A stretch of 64,000 nt of DNA. Origin: Zoogloea sp. 1C4. Its GTDB lineage: Bacteria > Pseudomonadota > Gammaproteobacteria > Burkholderiales > Rhodocyclaceae. Each line of letters starts with the position of its first letter. Position 1 is the first letter of the stretch. Location of the stretch: NCBI RefSeq assembly GCF_009469605.1, contig NZ_SSXU01000013.1, positions 1 through 64,000 on the forward strand, read 5' to 3'. Shown piece by piece: positions 31,106-42,164 of this stretch. Both the position numbers and the translations under genes were made by a program. Below the pieces are notes generated by a model. The model saw only the letters and a program-made list of their open reading frames with translations. It did not search any database and had not been told where the DNA came from.

Positions 31106-33004
31106 ATGATTCCGCAATCCTTCATCCAGGATCTGCTCGCCCGCGTCGACATCGTCGAGGTGATCGAACGCTATCTGCCGCTCAAGAAGGGCGGTGCGAA
31201 CTATTTCGCCTGCTGCCCGTTCCACGGCGAGAAATCCGCGTCGTTTTCGGTAAGCCCCACCAAGCAGTTCTATCACTGCTTCGGCTGCGGCGCCCACGGC
31301 AGCGCCATCAGCTTCCTGATGGAGTACAGCGGCCTCGGCTTCATCGACGCGGTGAAGGAGCTCGCCAGCAACGTCGGGATGGAAGTCCCCCAGGATGACT
31401 TCACACCCAACCGCGACCGCGTCCGCGAGCAATCCCTCACCGAACTCATGGCCCAGGCCGCGCGCTTCTATAAAGAGCAGCTCAAGCGTAGCCCGATCGC
31501 CATCGACTACCTCAAGGGCCGCGGACTGACCGGCGAGATCGCCGCCCGCTACGGCCTGGGCTACGCGCCCGAAGGCTGGCAGGCGCTGCAGGCCGCCTTC
31601 CCCGACTATTCCGCCGCCAGCCTGCTCGAATGCGGGCTGGTGCTCGAAAACGAGCAAGGCCGCCGCTACGACCGCTTCCGCGACCGCATCATGTTCCCGA
31701 TCCAGGACCAGCGCGGCAACGTGATCGGCTTCGGCGGCCGCGTCCTCGGCAAGGGCGAGCCCAAGTATCTCAACTCGCCCGAAACCCCGATCTTCGAGAA
31801 GGGCCGCGAGCTCTACGGCCTCGTCCAGGCCCGCCAGGCGATCCGCGACCAGGAATGCGTGCTCGTCGTCGAAGGCTACATGGACGTAGTCGGCCTCGCC
31901 CAGTTCGGCGTGGGTAACGCGGTCGCCACCCTCGGCACCGCCGCCACACCGCACCACATCCAGAAGCTCCTGCGCCTCACCGACCGCGTCGTGTTCTGCT
32001 TCGACGGCGACGCCGCCGGTCGCCGCGCCGCCGGCCGGGCGCTCGAAGTCAGCCTCGAACATCTGGCTGACAACAAGACCCTCACCTTCCTGTTCCTGCC
32101 CGAAGAGCACGACCCGGACAGTTTCGTCCGCACCGAAGGCCCGGACGCCTTCCGCGCCGCGATGAACCGCGCCCAGCCCCTGGCCGAATTCCTCCTCGCC
32201 GAGCTGAAGAAGGACGTGGATCTCGCCACCGCCGAAGGCTGCGCCAGGCTCGTCCACGAAGCCAAGCCGCTGGTCACCCGGATCGGCGCCCCGCTGCTGC
32301 GCCTGCAGGTCATCAAGATGCTGGCCGAGACCGCCGGCTTCACCCAGGCCGAGATCGAGCAATCCTTCGGTCTCAAGAACGCCTCGGCCATGCCTCGCCG
32401 CAACGACGAACCGCCCCCCTTCGACGACTTCGGGCGAGGCGGTTTCGATCGTGGCGGCTTCGGCAACCGGGGCGATTTTGGTGGCAACAACGGCTTCGGC
32501 GGCAACGGCGGATTCCGCGGCAAGCGCCGCCAGGGCCTGCCGCGCCTCCCGCCGCGCCAGGCGCCGCAGTCGGCCATCGAGACGCTCCTCAAGCTGGTCG
32601 TCCAGCACCCCGTGTGGGCCGCCCGCCTGCCCATCGACCTGCTGCCCGGCGACACCCCGGAAGGCCTCGCCCTGATCGCCATCGTCGATGCGATGAGCGT
32701 CGGCGACCTGCCCACCCACGGCCTGGGCGCCCTGATCGAGCACTACCGCGACACGCCCCATGCGGCGGCGCTGTCCCGCGCAGCCGGCCAACTGGCCGAC
32801 GAGACCATCGACGACACGACCATTGAACGCCTTTTCAACGACACGCTCTACAAGCTTGAAGCGGATCTGATCGAGAAGGAAATCGTCAGCCTCAACGCCA
32901 GAGCCCGCGAGACGAGCCTGAATACGGCCGAAAAACAGCGCCTCAAGGAGCTGATTTCCGCCAAACAGAGACTTAAGCCTCGCCCAAAAGCATCGGATTC
33001 GTAA
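31106..33004 (+). CDS. dnaG: DNA primase
   Basis: 632 residues. N-terminal zinc ribbon CCPFHGEKSASFSVSPTKQFYHCFGCGAHG (about 33-62). TOPRIM core with VLVVEGYMDVVGLAQFG and FCFDGDAAGRRAAGRAL. C-terminal DnaB-interaction domain. Between them (about residues 435-475) is a low-complexity Gly/Phe/Arg/Asn-rich linker (repeats of GGFGN and GGNGG) that is unusually glycine-rich. It makes RNA primers at the fork. An internal -10 (33005-33010) for rpoD follows directly. Confidence 0.96.
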   Translation: MIPQSFIQDLLARVDIVEVIERYLPLKKGGANYFACCPFHGEKSASFSVSPTKQFYHCFGCGAHGSAISFLMEYSGLGFIDAVKELASNVGMEVPQDDFTPNRDRVREQSLTELMAQAARFYKEQLKRSPIAIDYLKGRGLTGEIAARYGLGYAPEGWQALQAAFPDYSAASLLECGLVLENEQGRRYDRFRDRIMFPIQDQRGNVIGFGGRVLGKGEPKYLNSPETPIFEKGRELYGLVQARQAIRDQECVLVVEGYMDVVGLAQFGVGNAVATLGTAATPHHIQKLLRLTDRVVFCFDGDAAGRRAAGRALEVSLEHLADNKTLTFLFLPEEHDPDSFVRTEGPDAFRAAMNRAQPLAEFLLAELKKDVDLATAEGCARLVHEAKPLVTRIGAPLLRLQVIKMLAETAGFTQAEIEQSFGLKNASAMPRRNDEPPPFDDFGRGGFDRGGFGNRGDFGGNNGFGGNGGFRGKRRQGLPRLPPRQAPQSAIETLLKLVVQHPVWAARLPIDLLPGDTPEGLALIAIVDAMSVGDLPTHGLGALIEHYRDTPHAAALSRAAGQLADETIDDTTIERLFNDTLYKLEADLIEKEIVSLNARARETSLNTAEKQRLKELISAKQRLKPRPKASDS

Positions 33005-33010
33005 TATAAT
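33005..33010 (+). promoter_or_regulatory. Candidate internal -10 for rpoD
   Basis: A perfect TATAAT immediately after the dnaG stop, about 70 bp before rpoD. No matching -35 was found. An extra rpoD promoter near the dnaG end is known in E. coli. Confidence 0.35.
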
Positions 33011-33079
33011 TTTCGGTTTCGCGCAAAACGCGCCGCCGAGACAACCGTCCATCAATCGGACGACAAATCGAGGACCGCC

Positions 33080-35038
<1,959 letters not shown>

Positions 35039-35064
35039 CCCGTCGGGCCGCACCCCGTTTCGTC

Positions 35065-35141
35065 GGGCCCATAGCTCAGTTGGTTAGAGCAGGCGACTCA
35101 TAATCGCTTGGTCACAGGTTCAAGTCCTGTTGGGCCCACCA
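35065..35141 (+). tRNA. ileX: tRNA-Ile2 (anticodon CAT, lysidine-modified)
   Basis: A 77-nt cloverleaf with encoded CCA. Acceptor GGGCCCA pairs with TGGGCCC, D-arm GCTC/GAGC, anticodon stem GGCGA/TCGCT around loop CTCATAA (anticodon CAT), T-arm ACAGG/CCTGT. The anticodon arm GGCGACTCATAATCGCTTG is identical to E. coli ileX over that stretch and unlike initiator or elongator tRNA-Met. It reads ATA after TilS converts C34 to lysidine. Confidence 0.93.
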
Positions 35142-35158
35142 ATCGCATCAAGCACTTA

Positions 35159-35190
35159 GGCCAGCCTCATGAGGGCTGGCCTTTTGCTTT
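35159..35190 (+). terminator. Terminator after tRNA-Ile2
   Basis: GGCCAGCC (35159-35166) and GGCTGGCC (35174-35181) around a 7-nt loop, followed by TTTTGCTTTT. Ends the tRNA and possibly rpoD readthrough transcripts. Confidence 0.85.
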
Positions 35191-35268
35191 TGGCGGTCTC
35201 TGCACCGCCACGCCGGCCAAGCGGGGCCGCGCTGGTTATCATCTGCGTTTCGACCACGAGGCCCTGCC

Positions 35269-36042
35269 ATGCTGCTGCTCGCCATTGCCGACAACATCGG
35301 CACCATCACCCTCGACCGCGACCACAGGCGCAACGCCTTCTGCGAAGAGATGGTCCAGGGGTTCACCGCGGCGCTGGAATCCTTCCGCTCGGCGGGGGTG
35401 CGTTGCGTGGTGCTGCGGGCGAAGCCGGGCAGCACGGTGTGGTCGGCGGGGCACGACATCGACGAGCTGCCGGCCGCCGGGCTCGACCCGCTGGCCTGGC
35501 GTGATCCGATGCGCAAGCTGATCCGCGAGATCGAGCTGTTTCCGGCGCCGGTGATCGCGATGATCGAAGGCAGCGTGTGGGGCGGCGCCTGCGAAACCGT
35601 GTTCGCCTGCGACCTGATCGTTGCCGCCAGCGACGCCACATTCGCCGCCACGCCCGCCCGCCTCAACGTGCCCTACAACGTGGGTGGCCTGCTCACCTTC
35701 CTCAACGCCGCGCCGCTCAACATCGCCAAGGAGATGCTGTTCACCGCCGATCCGCTGTCGGTGGAGCGCCTGTGCAGCCTGGGCGTGATCAACAAGGTGG
35801 TGGACAAGGCCGAGCTCGAGGCCGTCACCTTCGCCATGGCGCACCGCATCGCCGCCAACGCGCCGCTGTCCATCGCGGTGATGAAGGAGCAGCTGCGCAT
35901 CCTGGCCGGCGCCCACACCATGTCGCCAGAGGACTTCGAGCGCATCCAGGGCCTGCGCCGGGTGGTGTACAACAGCCGCGATTACGCCGAGGGCGTGCAG
36001 GCCTTCCGGGAGAAGCGCAAGCCGGTGTTCAGGGGCGAATAG
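35269..36042 (+). CDS. scpB: Methylmalonyl-CoA decarboxylase-like enoyl-CoA hydratase family protein
   Basis: 257 residues, crotonase fold. It follows E. coli ScpB (YgfG) closely along its length: WSAGHDIDELPAAGLDPLAWRDP, MIEGSVWGGACETVFACDLIVAAS, FAATPARLNVPYNVGG, and the end MSPEDFERIQGLRRVVYNSRDYAEGVQAFREKRKPVFRG. The predicted reaction is methylmalonyl-CoA to propionyl-CoA plus CO2. The mutase (scpA) and transferase (scpC) partners are not in the window, so the pathway role is open. Confidence 0.85.
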   Translation: MLLLAIADNIGTITLDRDHRRNAFCEEMVQGFTAALESFRSAGVRCVVLRAKPGSTVWSAGHDIDELPAAGLDPLAWRDPMRKLIREIELFPAPVIAMIEGSVWGGACETVFACDLIVAASDATFAATPARLNVPYNVGGLLTFLNAAPLNIAKEMLFTADPLSVERLCSLGVINKVVDKAELEAVTFAMAHRIAANAPLSIAVMKEQLRILAGAHTMSPEDFERIQGLRRVVYNSRDYAEGVQAFREKRKPVFRGE

Positions 36043-36122
36043 CCCCCGCCCGCTACGTGCGCAAGCGTACGGCGGCGCGGGCCTGATCGGCGTAGAGTCA
36101 AGGCTTGATCAGGGCTCTTCCG

Positions 36123-38888
36123 ATGAAGCCATCGCGCCTGCGTGCCCATTTCGTCTCGCACCTGCAGCGGCGCCGCGCCGCCCGGCACTTCCTGCGCCAT
36201 TTCAGCTTCGAGCTGTTCCGCCACGCGCCGGTCAGCAAGACGGTGCCGCCGGATCTGGCGCGCACCCTCACCGCCGCCGCCACCGAAGCGCCGGATCAGC
36301 TGCTCGCCCGCCTGCACAGCCACCCGGACGGGCTGGACGCCCAGCAGGCGGCCCGCATCCGCCGGCGCACCGGCGAGAACGTGGTCCTCCACGAGAAGCC
36401 CCTGCCCGCCTGGCTGCACCTGTGGCATTGCTACGTCGATCCCTTCAACCTGCTGCTGTCGGTGCTCGCCGCCGCGTCGTGGTATTCGGGCGACCTGAAG
36501 GCGACCACCGTGATCGGCTGCATGGTGGTGCTGTCCACGCTGATCCGCTTCATCCAGGAGCGCCGCTCCAGCCGCGCCGCCGACGCCCTGAAGGCGATGG
36601 TGAGCAGCACGGCCACGGTGCTGCGACGGCAGACCGACAACCCCGCCGCCCCGGTCGAGACGCGCCACGTGGAGGTGGAAGGGCGTAACGTGCGCTGCGT
36701 CGAGATCGCCCCCCGCGATCTCGTGCCCGGCGACATCGTGGTGCTGTCGGCGGGGGATCTGGTGCCTGCCGACCTGCGCCTGCTGTCGGCCCGGGATCTC
36801 TTCGTGGGCCAGGGCGCGATGACCGGCGAGGCCCTGCCGGTCGAGAAGTTCGACACCCAGCGCCGCGCCACCGCCACCAGCCCGCTGGAGATGGACAGCC
36901 TCGCCTTCATGGGCACCACCGTGCTCAGCGGCTCGGCCACCGGCGTGGTGCTCGCCACCGGCGCGCAGACTTATTTCGGCACCCTGGCCGACCGGGTCGC
37001 CGCTGTCGAGCAGACCCCCACCGCCTTCCAGGCCGGCGTGAACAAGGTGAGCTGGCTGCTGATCCGCTTCATGGCGGTGATGACGCCCATCGTCTTCGTC
37101 ACCAACGGCCTCACCAAGGGCGACTGGCTCGAGGCAGGACTGTTTGCCATGTCGGTGGCCATCGGTCTCACGCCGGAGATGCTGCCGATGGTGGTCACCT
37201 CCACCCTCGCCAAGGGCGCGGTGCTGCTTTCGCGGCGCAAGGTCATCGTCAAGCGGCTCGATGCGATCCAGAACTTCGGGGCGATGGACGTGCTGTGCAC
37301 CGACAAGACCGGCACCCTCACCCAGGACCACATCGTCCTGCAGCGCCACACCGACATCGACGGCCGGAAATCCGTCGAGGTGCTGCAATACGCCTGGCTC
37401 AACAGCCACTACCAGACCGGCCTCAAGAACCTCCTCGACGTGGCCGTGCTGGCCGGGAGCGACGAACTGGGCAAGCTCGATCCGGCGCGGGATTTCCGCA
37501 AGGTGGATGAGATCCCCTTCGACTTCCAGCGCCGGCGCATGTCGGTGGTGGTGGCCCGGCAGGATGGCAGCGACCCGCAGCACCTGCTGATCTGCAAGGG
37601 CGCCATCGAGGAGATGCTGGCGGCCTGCAGCGCGGTGCGCCGCGGCGATGCCACCGAGCCCCTGACGCCCGAGCTGCTCGCCCACATCCGCGCGCAGACC
37701 GACACCCTCAACGCCGACGGCCTGCGCGTGGTGGGCGTGGCAACCAAGCCCCTGCCGCCGGGCCAGGATCGCTGCAGCGTGGCCGACGAGGCCGGCCTCA
37801 CCCTCGCCGGCTACGTGGCCTTCCTCGACCCGCCCAAGGACAGCGCCGCACCCGCGCTGGCCAGCCTGCGCGCCAACGGCATCACCGCCAAGGTGCTCAC
37901 CGGCGACAACGCGCTCGTCACCGCGCGGGTGTGCCGGGAGGTCGGGCTCGATGTCGCCGGCACCCTGCTGGGCAGTAAGGTGGCCGGGATGGACGACGCC
38001 ACGCTGCGCCGGGCGGTGGAATCCACCACCGTCTTCGCCAAGCTGTCGCCCCTCGACAAGGAGCGCGTGGTGCGGGCGCTGCGGGCCAACGGCCATGTGG
38101 TGGGCTTTCTCGGCGATGGCATCAACGACGCGCCGGCGCTGCACGCGGCGGACATCGGCATCTCGGTGGATACCGCCGCCGACATCGCCAAGGAGACCGC
38201 CGACATCATCCTGCTCGAGAAGAGCCTGATGGTGCTGGCCGACGGCGTGCGCGAAGGCCGCAAGACCTTCGCCAACATGCTCAAGTACATCCGGATGACG
38301 GCCAGCTCCAACTTCGGCAACGTGTTCTCGGTGCTGGTGGCGAGCGTCTTCCTGCCCTTCCTGCCGATGCTGCCGATGCACCTTCTGCTGCAGAACCTGC
38401 TCTACGACATCTCCCAGACCGGCATCCCCTTCGACAACGTGGATGAGGAATCCCTGCGCACGCCCCAGCACTGGAACGTGGAAGGGCTGGGCCGCTTCAT
38501 GCTGTGCTTCGGGCCGATCAGCTCGATCTTCGATCTGCTCACCTTCGGGCTGATGTGGTTCGTCTTCCACGCCACCACCCCGGCGGCCCAGACGCTGTTC
38601 CAGTCCGGCTGGTTCGTCGAAGGCCTGCTCTCCCAGACGCTGGTGGTGCACATGATCCGCACCCGCAAGCTGCCCTTTGTGGAGAGCCGCCCTGCCCTGC
38701 CCCTGGCGGCGATGACGGCATTCACGGTGCTCACCGGCATCGCCATCGTGATGGGGCCGCTGGCGCCCTACTTCAAGCTCGCGCCCCTGCCCGGCAGCTA
38801 CTTCGGCTGGCTGGCGGCGATCCTGCTGGGCTACGCGGGGCTGATCCAGGCCATGAAGGCCTGGTATGGCCGGCGCTTCGGCTGGTGA
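36123..38888 (+). CDS. mgtA: MgtA-type magnesium-translocating P-type ATPase
   Basis: 921 residues. N-terminal cytoplasmic region, then the P-type core: actuator loop GAMTGEALPVEK, membrane segment 4 VAIGLTPEMLPMVVTSTLAKG with the LTPEMLPM signature of type IIIB Mg2+ ATPases, phosphorylation site CTDKTGTLT, hinge VLTGDN, and FLGDGINDAPALHAADIGISVD. About ten membrane helices. It imports Mg2+. ATG 36123 (MKPSRLRAHF) is preferred to a TTG 18 bases upstream. No recognisable Mg-sensing leader fits in the 80-bp gap before it. Confidence 0.93.
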   Translation: MKPSRLRAHFVSHLQRRRAARHFLRHFSFELFRHAPVSKTVPPDLARTLTAAATEAPDQLLARLHSHPDGLDAQQAARIRRRTGENVVLHEKPLPAWLHLWHCYVDPFNLLLSVLAAASWYSGDLKATTVIGCMVVLSTLIRFIQERRSSRAADALKAMVSSTATVLRRQTDNPAAPVETRHVEVEGRNVRCVEIAPRDLVPGDIVVLSAGDLVPADLRLLSARDLFVGQGAMTGEALPVEKFDTQRRATATSPLEMDSLAFMGTTVLSGSATGVVLATGAQTYFGTLADRVAAVEQTPTAFQAGVNKVSWLLIRFMAVMTPIVFVTNGLTKGDWLEAGLFAMSVAIGLTPEMLPMVVTSTLAKGAVLLSRRKVIVKRLDAIQNFGAMDVLCTDKTGTLTQDHIVLQRHTDIDGRKSVEVLQYAWLNSHYQTGLKNLLDVAVLAGSDELGKLDPARDFRKVDEIPFDFQRRRMSVVVARQDGSDPQHLLICKGAIEEMLAACSAVRRGDATEPLTPELLAHIRAQTDTLNADGLRVVGVATKPLPPGQDRCSVADEAGLTLAGYVAFLDPPKDSAAPALASLRANGITAKVLTGDNALVTARVCREVGLDVAGTLLGSKVAGMDDATLRRAVESTTVFAKLSPLDKERVVRALRANGHVVGFLGDGINDAPALHAADIGISVDTAADIAKETADIILLEKSLMVLADGVREGRKTFANMLKYIRMTASSNFGNVFSVLVASVFLPFLPMLPMHLLLQNLLYDISQTGIPFDNVDEESLRTPQHWNVEGLGRFMLCFGPISSIFDLLTFGLMWFVFHATTPAAQTLFQSGWFVEGLLSQTLVVHMIRTRKLPFVESRPALPLAAMTAFTVLTGIAIVMGPLAPYFKLAPLPGSYFGWLAAILLGYAGLIQAMKAWYGRRFGW

Positions 38889-38894
38889 GCCCGC

Positions 38895-40196
38895 TCAGGC
38901 CGCGCGGGCCTTGCGCCGGGCGTACCACCGCATGATGGGCTGCACCGAGATGCCGTGGACCAGGATGGACGCCGCCACGGTGAGCAGCGTCATCGAGATC
39001 AGCTCATCCGCCAGCGGGCCGGAAACCCCGCTGCGCAGCGCAAACATCAGATAGAACACCGAGCCGATGCCGCGGATGCCGAACCAGCCGAGCATGGCCC
39101 GCTGGTGCCCCGGCAGGCGGCGCCGATACGTCACCACCAGCACGGCCAGCGGGCGCAGCACGACGAACAGCAGCGGGATGAACCACGCCTGCGACAGGCG
39201 GAACCCCGCGTAGGGCAGCATCGCGCCGATGATCAGCACGATGGCCAGCTCGGCGAGCTTCTCAAGCTGCTGGTTGAAGACCTCCACCGCGTGGCTCATG
39301 GCGGCGCTGGCGTGGTGGGAATGGGTCTCCCGCTCCTCGTGCGCGGCGGCCTGGGGCGCCGCGTCCAGCGACACCGACCCCGGCAGCGGATCCTCCCGCA
39401 CCCGATGCAGGGCCAGCCCGGCCGAGAACACCGCCAGAAAACCCGACGCCAGGCACAGCTGGGCAACCCCGTAGGAGATGGCGATCAGCCCGAGGCACAA
39501 GAACTCGTCCAGCCCCACGGCGCTGTGGTGGCGGGTGCGCAGGTAGATCACCAGCTTGCCGATCAGTGCCCCGAGGATCGCCCCGATCAGCAGCCCGCCA
39601 GCCGTCGTCCACAGCAGATCGACCAGCAACCAGCGCCAACCCCCTTCGCCCAGCTCGTGCCGGTTCATCAGCCCGAGGCCCAGCAGCACGAAGGGAAAGG
39701 CCGCCCCATCGTTGAGCGCGCCCTCCCCGGCCAGGCTGAAGCGCACCCGGTCGGGCCGCGAGCCGGGCTCCGACTGCACACCCGAGGCCAGCACCGGATC
39801 GGTCGGCGCCAGGATGCCACCCAGCAGCACCGCCTCGCCCGGCGACAGGCCCAGCCCCCACACGCCCACCACTGCAATCAGCGCAACGGTGAGCGCCATC
39901 GCCGGAAACGCCAGCACGCAGGGCAGCACCCAGCGCCGGTCGAACATCGGCACACCCAGCTTGAGGCCAACGGCAAACAGGGAAATCAGCACCGCGATCT
40001 CGGCCATCAGGCCCAGCGCGTCGGCGTAGCGGGTGGGGTCGGGCTCGACCAGCCCCAGGCCGCCGGGCCCGAGCAGGTAACCCATGCCCAGATAGATCAT
40101 CGCGCTGCTGAGGGGCAGCCGCTGGAGCAGCGTGCCCGCCAGCACCATGCTGATGAGAAGGACGCCGAGCAGCAGCGACCAGTGGTAGACAGTCAT
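38895..40196 (-). CDS. CPA1-family Na+(K+)/H+ antiporter
   Basis: 433 residues, about 12 membrane segments. GGILAPTDPVLASGVQ is the conserved TDP motif of CPA1 exchangers, followed by RFSLAGEGALNDGAAFPFVLLGLGL with the ND acidic pair expected in the ion site. GWFGIRGIGSVFYLMFAL near the C-terminus is typical of NhaP/NhaX-type members. A His-rich hydrophilic loop (EERETHSHHASAAM, about residue 290) sits mid-protein. Start at MTVYHWSLLLG; the longer frame is low-complexity. It converges on mgtA with only a 6-bp gap. Confidence 0.88.
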   Translation of the reverse strand: MTVYHWSLLLGVLLISMVLAGTLLQRLPLSSAMIYLGMGYLLGPGGLGLVEPDPTRYADALGLMAEIAVLISLFAVGLKLGVPMFDRRWVLPCVLAFPAMALTVALIAVVGVWGLGLSPGEAVLLGGILAPTDPVLASGVQSEPGSRPDRVRFSLAGEGALNDGAAFPFVLLGLGLMNRHELGEGGWRWLLVDLLWTTAGGLLIGAILGALIGKLVIYLRTRHHSAVGLDEFLCLGLIAISYGVAQLCLASGFLAVFSAGLALHRVREDPLPGSVSLDAAPQAAAHEERETHSHHASAAMSHAVEVFNQQLEKLAELAIVLIIGAMLPYAGFRLSQAWFIPLLFVVLRPLAVLVVTYRRRLPGHQRAMLGWFGIRGIGSVFYLMFALRSGVSGPLADELISMTLLTVAASILVHGISVQPIMRWYARRKARAA

Positions 40197-40323
40197 GAGA
40201 AGACACCACGGAACACGCGCGCGTGTCTCACGCGGAGTCTCGCGCAAGCGTGGTCGACCATCATGCGCCCAAGCGGGCTGCACCGTGCGCCCTTGCGTCG
40301 CCCGGCCGGCCGAAACGAGGCGC

Positions 40324-40349
40324 AAAAAAAGCCAGGCGGGGCCTGGCTT
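40324..40349 (-). terminator. Terminator after the polysaccharide deacetylase gene
   Basis: Minus-strand stem AAGCCAGGC/GCCTGGCTT (40341-40349 with 40329-40337), 3-nt loop, then seven T (40324-40330). It lies 25 bp after the deacetylase stop. Confidence 0.88.
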
Positions 40350-40373
40350 CGTTCGATGGGGCGATGCGGATGT

Positions 40374-41417
40374 TCAGCCGCGTCCGGCGAGCCGCTTGAG
40401 GAAATCCGAAAAGCCGCTCATCTCGGCCTCGAACTCCAGCGCGTGGATGCGCTCGCCGTCCAGGAAGCGCGGCAGGTAGGAGACATCGCGCCCCGTCGCG
40501 GTGTCGATCAGGCCCGGAAGGCAGGTGGTGGCGGATCTGACGCCAATCTCCTGCAGCGCAGCGTGGGCGTTGTGGTCGTAATCGCCGCTGGGGTAGCAGT
40601 AATGGCGCGGCTCCGGCAGGCCCTGGCCGCGGATCACGCTCGCGCAGGCGGCGAGGTCGTCCTTCAGGCGCTGGGGCACGCCCACCGGGTAAAGATGGAC
40701 GTGGCCGTGGAGCTCGATGGCGCAGCCGAGGCCCGGGATCCGGGCGAGCTCGTCGGGGGTCACGTAGTCGAAGCGGCGCGAGGCCAGATCCAGCTCGGCG
40801 TCGCTCACGCCCACCGCCGCGGCAAAGCGTTCGACGAATGCCCGGTTGGCGACGGGATCGGCGATGGCTTCGAGCTGCTCGACCAGCGCCTCCACCAGCC
40901 GGCGGGTGGCCGGCCGATCGGCTAGCACGTGATGGCCATCGATGCCGGGCCCGAAGCCGGACAGGTCGATCTCGGACTTGCCGGATTTCCAGAGGATGTA
41001 GTTGAGTACCACCGGCGGGATCGGATTGCCCCGCTCGAAATACTGGGTGCACAGGTAAAGGGTGGAGGGCACGCCGTGGCGGGCGAGCACCGGCAGCAGC
41101 GCCTGATAGGTGGAATACCAGCCGTCGTCGAAGGTCAGCACCACCGGCAGCGCCGGGCGGGCCTGGGGCGTGGCAAGGCCATCCACCGCCGCATCCAGCG
41201 GCACCACGGTGAAGCCCTTGTCCTTCAGCCAGCGCACACGGGCGTCCAGGTGTTCGGCCGAGCAGAACAGCAGCGGGTTGAACTGGCGCTCGTCACCGAT
41301 GTTGCCCCCGTGGTAGCACAGGATGCGCAGCTTCGAGCGGGTGAGGCGACGGGAAAGACCGAACAGGCCCAGCGCACGCGCGAGCCACAGAACAGAGAGT
41401 TTGAGCGTCTTTTTCAT
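40374..41417 (-). CDS. Polysaccharide deacetylase family protein
   Basis: 347 residues. A short basic/hydrophobic N-terminus (MKKTLKLSVLWLARALGLFGLSRRL) may be a membrane-associated segment. NodB-homology motifs: ILCYHGG near 32, LPVVLTFDDGWYST with the catalytic Asp pair (about 92-99), ELHGHVHLYP (motif 2 histidines), HYCYPSGDYDHNAHAAL (motif 3). These predict a metal-dependent carbohydrate esterase. The substrate is unknown; CE4 proteins of this form often accompany exopolysaccharide or lipid-sugar pathways. No such genes are adjacent. Confidence 0.87.
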   Translation of the reverse strand: MKKTLKLSVLWLARALGLFGLSRRLTRSKLRILCYHGGNIGDERQFNPLLFCSAEHLDARVRWLKDKGFTVVPLDAAVDGLATPQARPALPVVLTFDDGWYSTYQALLPVLARHGVPSTLYLCTQYFERGNPIPPVVLNYILWKSGKSEIDLSGFGPGIDGHHVLADRPATRRLVEALVEQLEAIADPVANRAFVERFAAAVGVSDAELDLASRRFDYVTPDELARIPGLGCAIELHGHVHLYPVGVPQRLKDDLAACASVIRGQGLPEPRHYCYPSGDYDHNAHAALQEIGVRSATTCLPGLIDTATGRDVSYLPRFLDGERIHALEFEAEMSGFSDFLKRLAGRG

Positions 41418-41816
41418 GCGGATCGATTGACCATCACGCCAGCCTGCGCCAGCGACTGCGCACTGTAGCAGAGTCTCGCCGACGGCCGGGTGCGCAAGGG
41501 CACGCCGCCATGCAGATCAGGTGTGAAAAGGTGAACATCCGGCGTTCGATCGGCCGAATGGCACTGCCCGGCATGGGCCAGGACGGGAACGGAGCGGGGA
41601 GGAAGAAAAGTGCGACCGCCGGAAGAGGGATGCTGCCTGGAGGCCTCCCCGGCGGTCAGCGCAAACCCGATACGGGTATGGAGGAGTCATTGCCTTAACG
41701 ACGGATGAATCCGATTTCTTTAGCTGTCTGAAATAAAAATTTTCGTGTCATGATCAACCAGCCCGGCGCTCCCCGCAGGCTGGCAGCCCGACGAGCCTTG
41801 GCGTAGAGTTGGAAGA
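41418..41816. other. 399-bp intergenic region, no gene seen
   Basis: Lies between the divergent deacetylase and dgkA genes. A possible 62-codon frame at 41510-41698 is Gly/Arg-rich with no ribosome site and no recognised motif, so it is not called. The part at 41700-41755 is A/T-rich for this genome (run GAAATAAAAATTTTCG) and may hold the dgkA promoter; no clear -35/-10 pair was found. Confidence 0.5.
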
Positions 41817-42161
41817 ATGAAAGGACAAAGATTCCTGCGCCGCTTCGGCTATGCCCGTAGCGGCATCGCCGTGGCCTTCCGGCGCGAGCGCAGCATGCGC
41901 ACTCACGGCGCGGCCGTGGTGGCGGTGGTCATCTTCCTCACCCTCACTGGCGCCCCGGCCGTGTGGTGGGCGCTGATCGGGCTGGCCGTCGGGCTGGTGC
42001 TGGTGGCCGAGATGGCCAACACCGCCATCGAAACCCTGGCCGACCGCCTCCACCCCGGCCAGCACCCTGAGATCGGCGTGGTCAAGGATGTGGCCGCCGG
42101 CGCGGTGCTGGTGGCCACCATCGTGGCGATCGTGGTCGGCGTGGCCTATCTGCTGCGCTAG
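41817..42161 (+). CDS. dgkA: Diacylglycerol kinase
   Basis: 114 residues, three membrane helices. The signature EMANTAIETLADRLHP (about 65-80) and an N-terminal amphipathic segment FGYARSGIAVAFRRERSMRTH are those of DgkA. It phosphorylates diacylglycerol to phosphatidic acid at the inner membrane. GGAAGA lies just before the ATG. It converges on the cytochrome operon with a 3-bp gap. Confidence 0.92.
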   Translation: MKGQRFLRRFGYARSGIAVAFRRERSMRTHGAAVVAVVIFLTLTGAPAVWWALIGLAVGLVLVAEMANTAIETLADRLHPGQHPEIGVVKDVAAGAVLVATIVAIVVGVAYLLR

Positions 42162-42164
42162 GCG

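Noticed and set aside
36043-36122. Mg2+ sensing leader before the MgtA-type gene
   Set aside because: Only 80 bp separates it from the previous gene, too short for the known leader, and no proline-rich leader peptide is present.
35982-38651. An 889-codon minus-strand frame
   Set aside because: Antisense to scpB and the MgtA-type gene; His/Gly/Gln-rich product with no domains.
41510-41698. A 62-codon frame in the deacetylase-dgkA gap
   Set aside because: No ribosome site, Gly/Arg-rich, no motif; compatible with chance.
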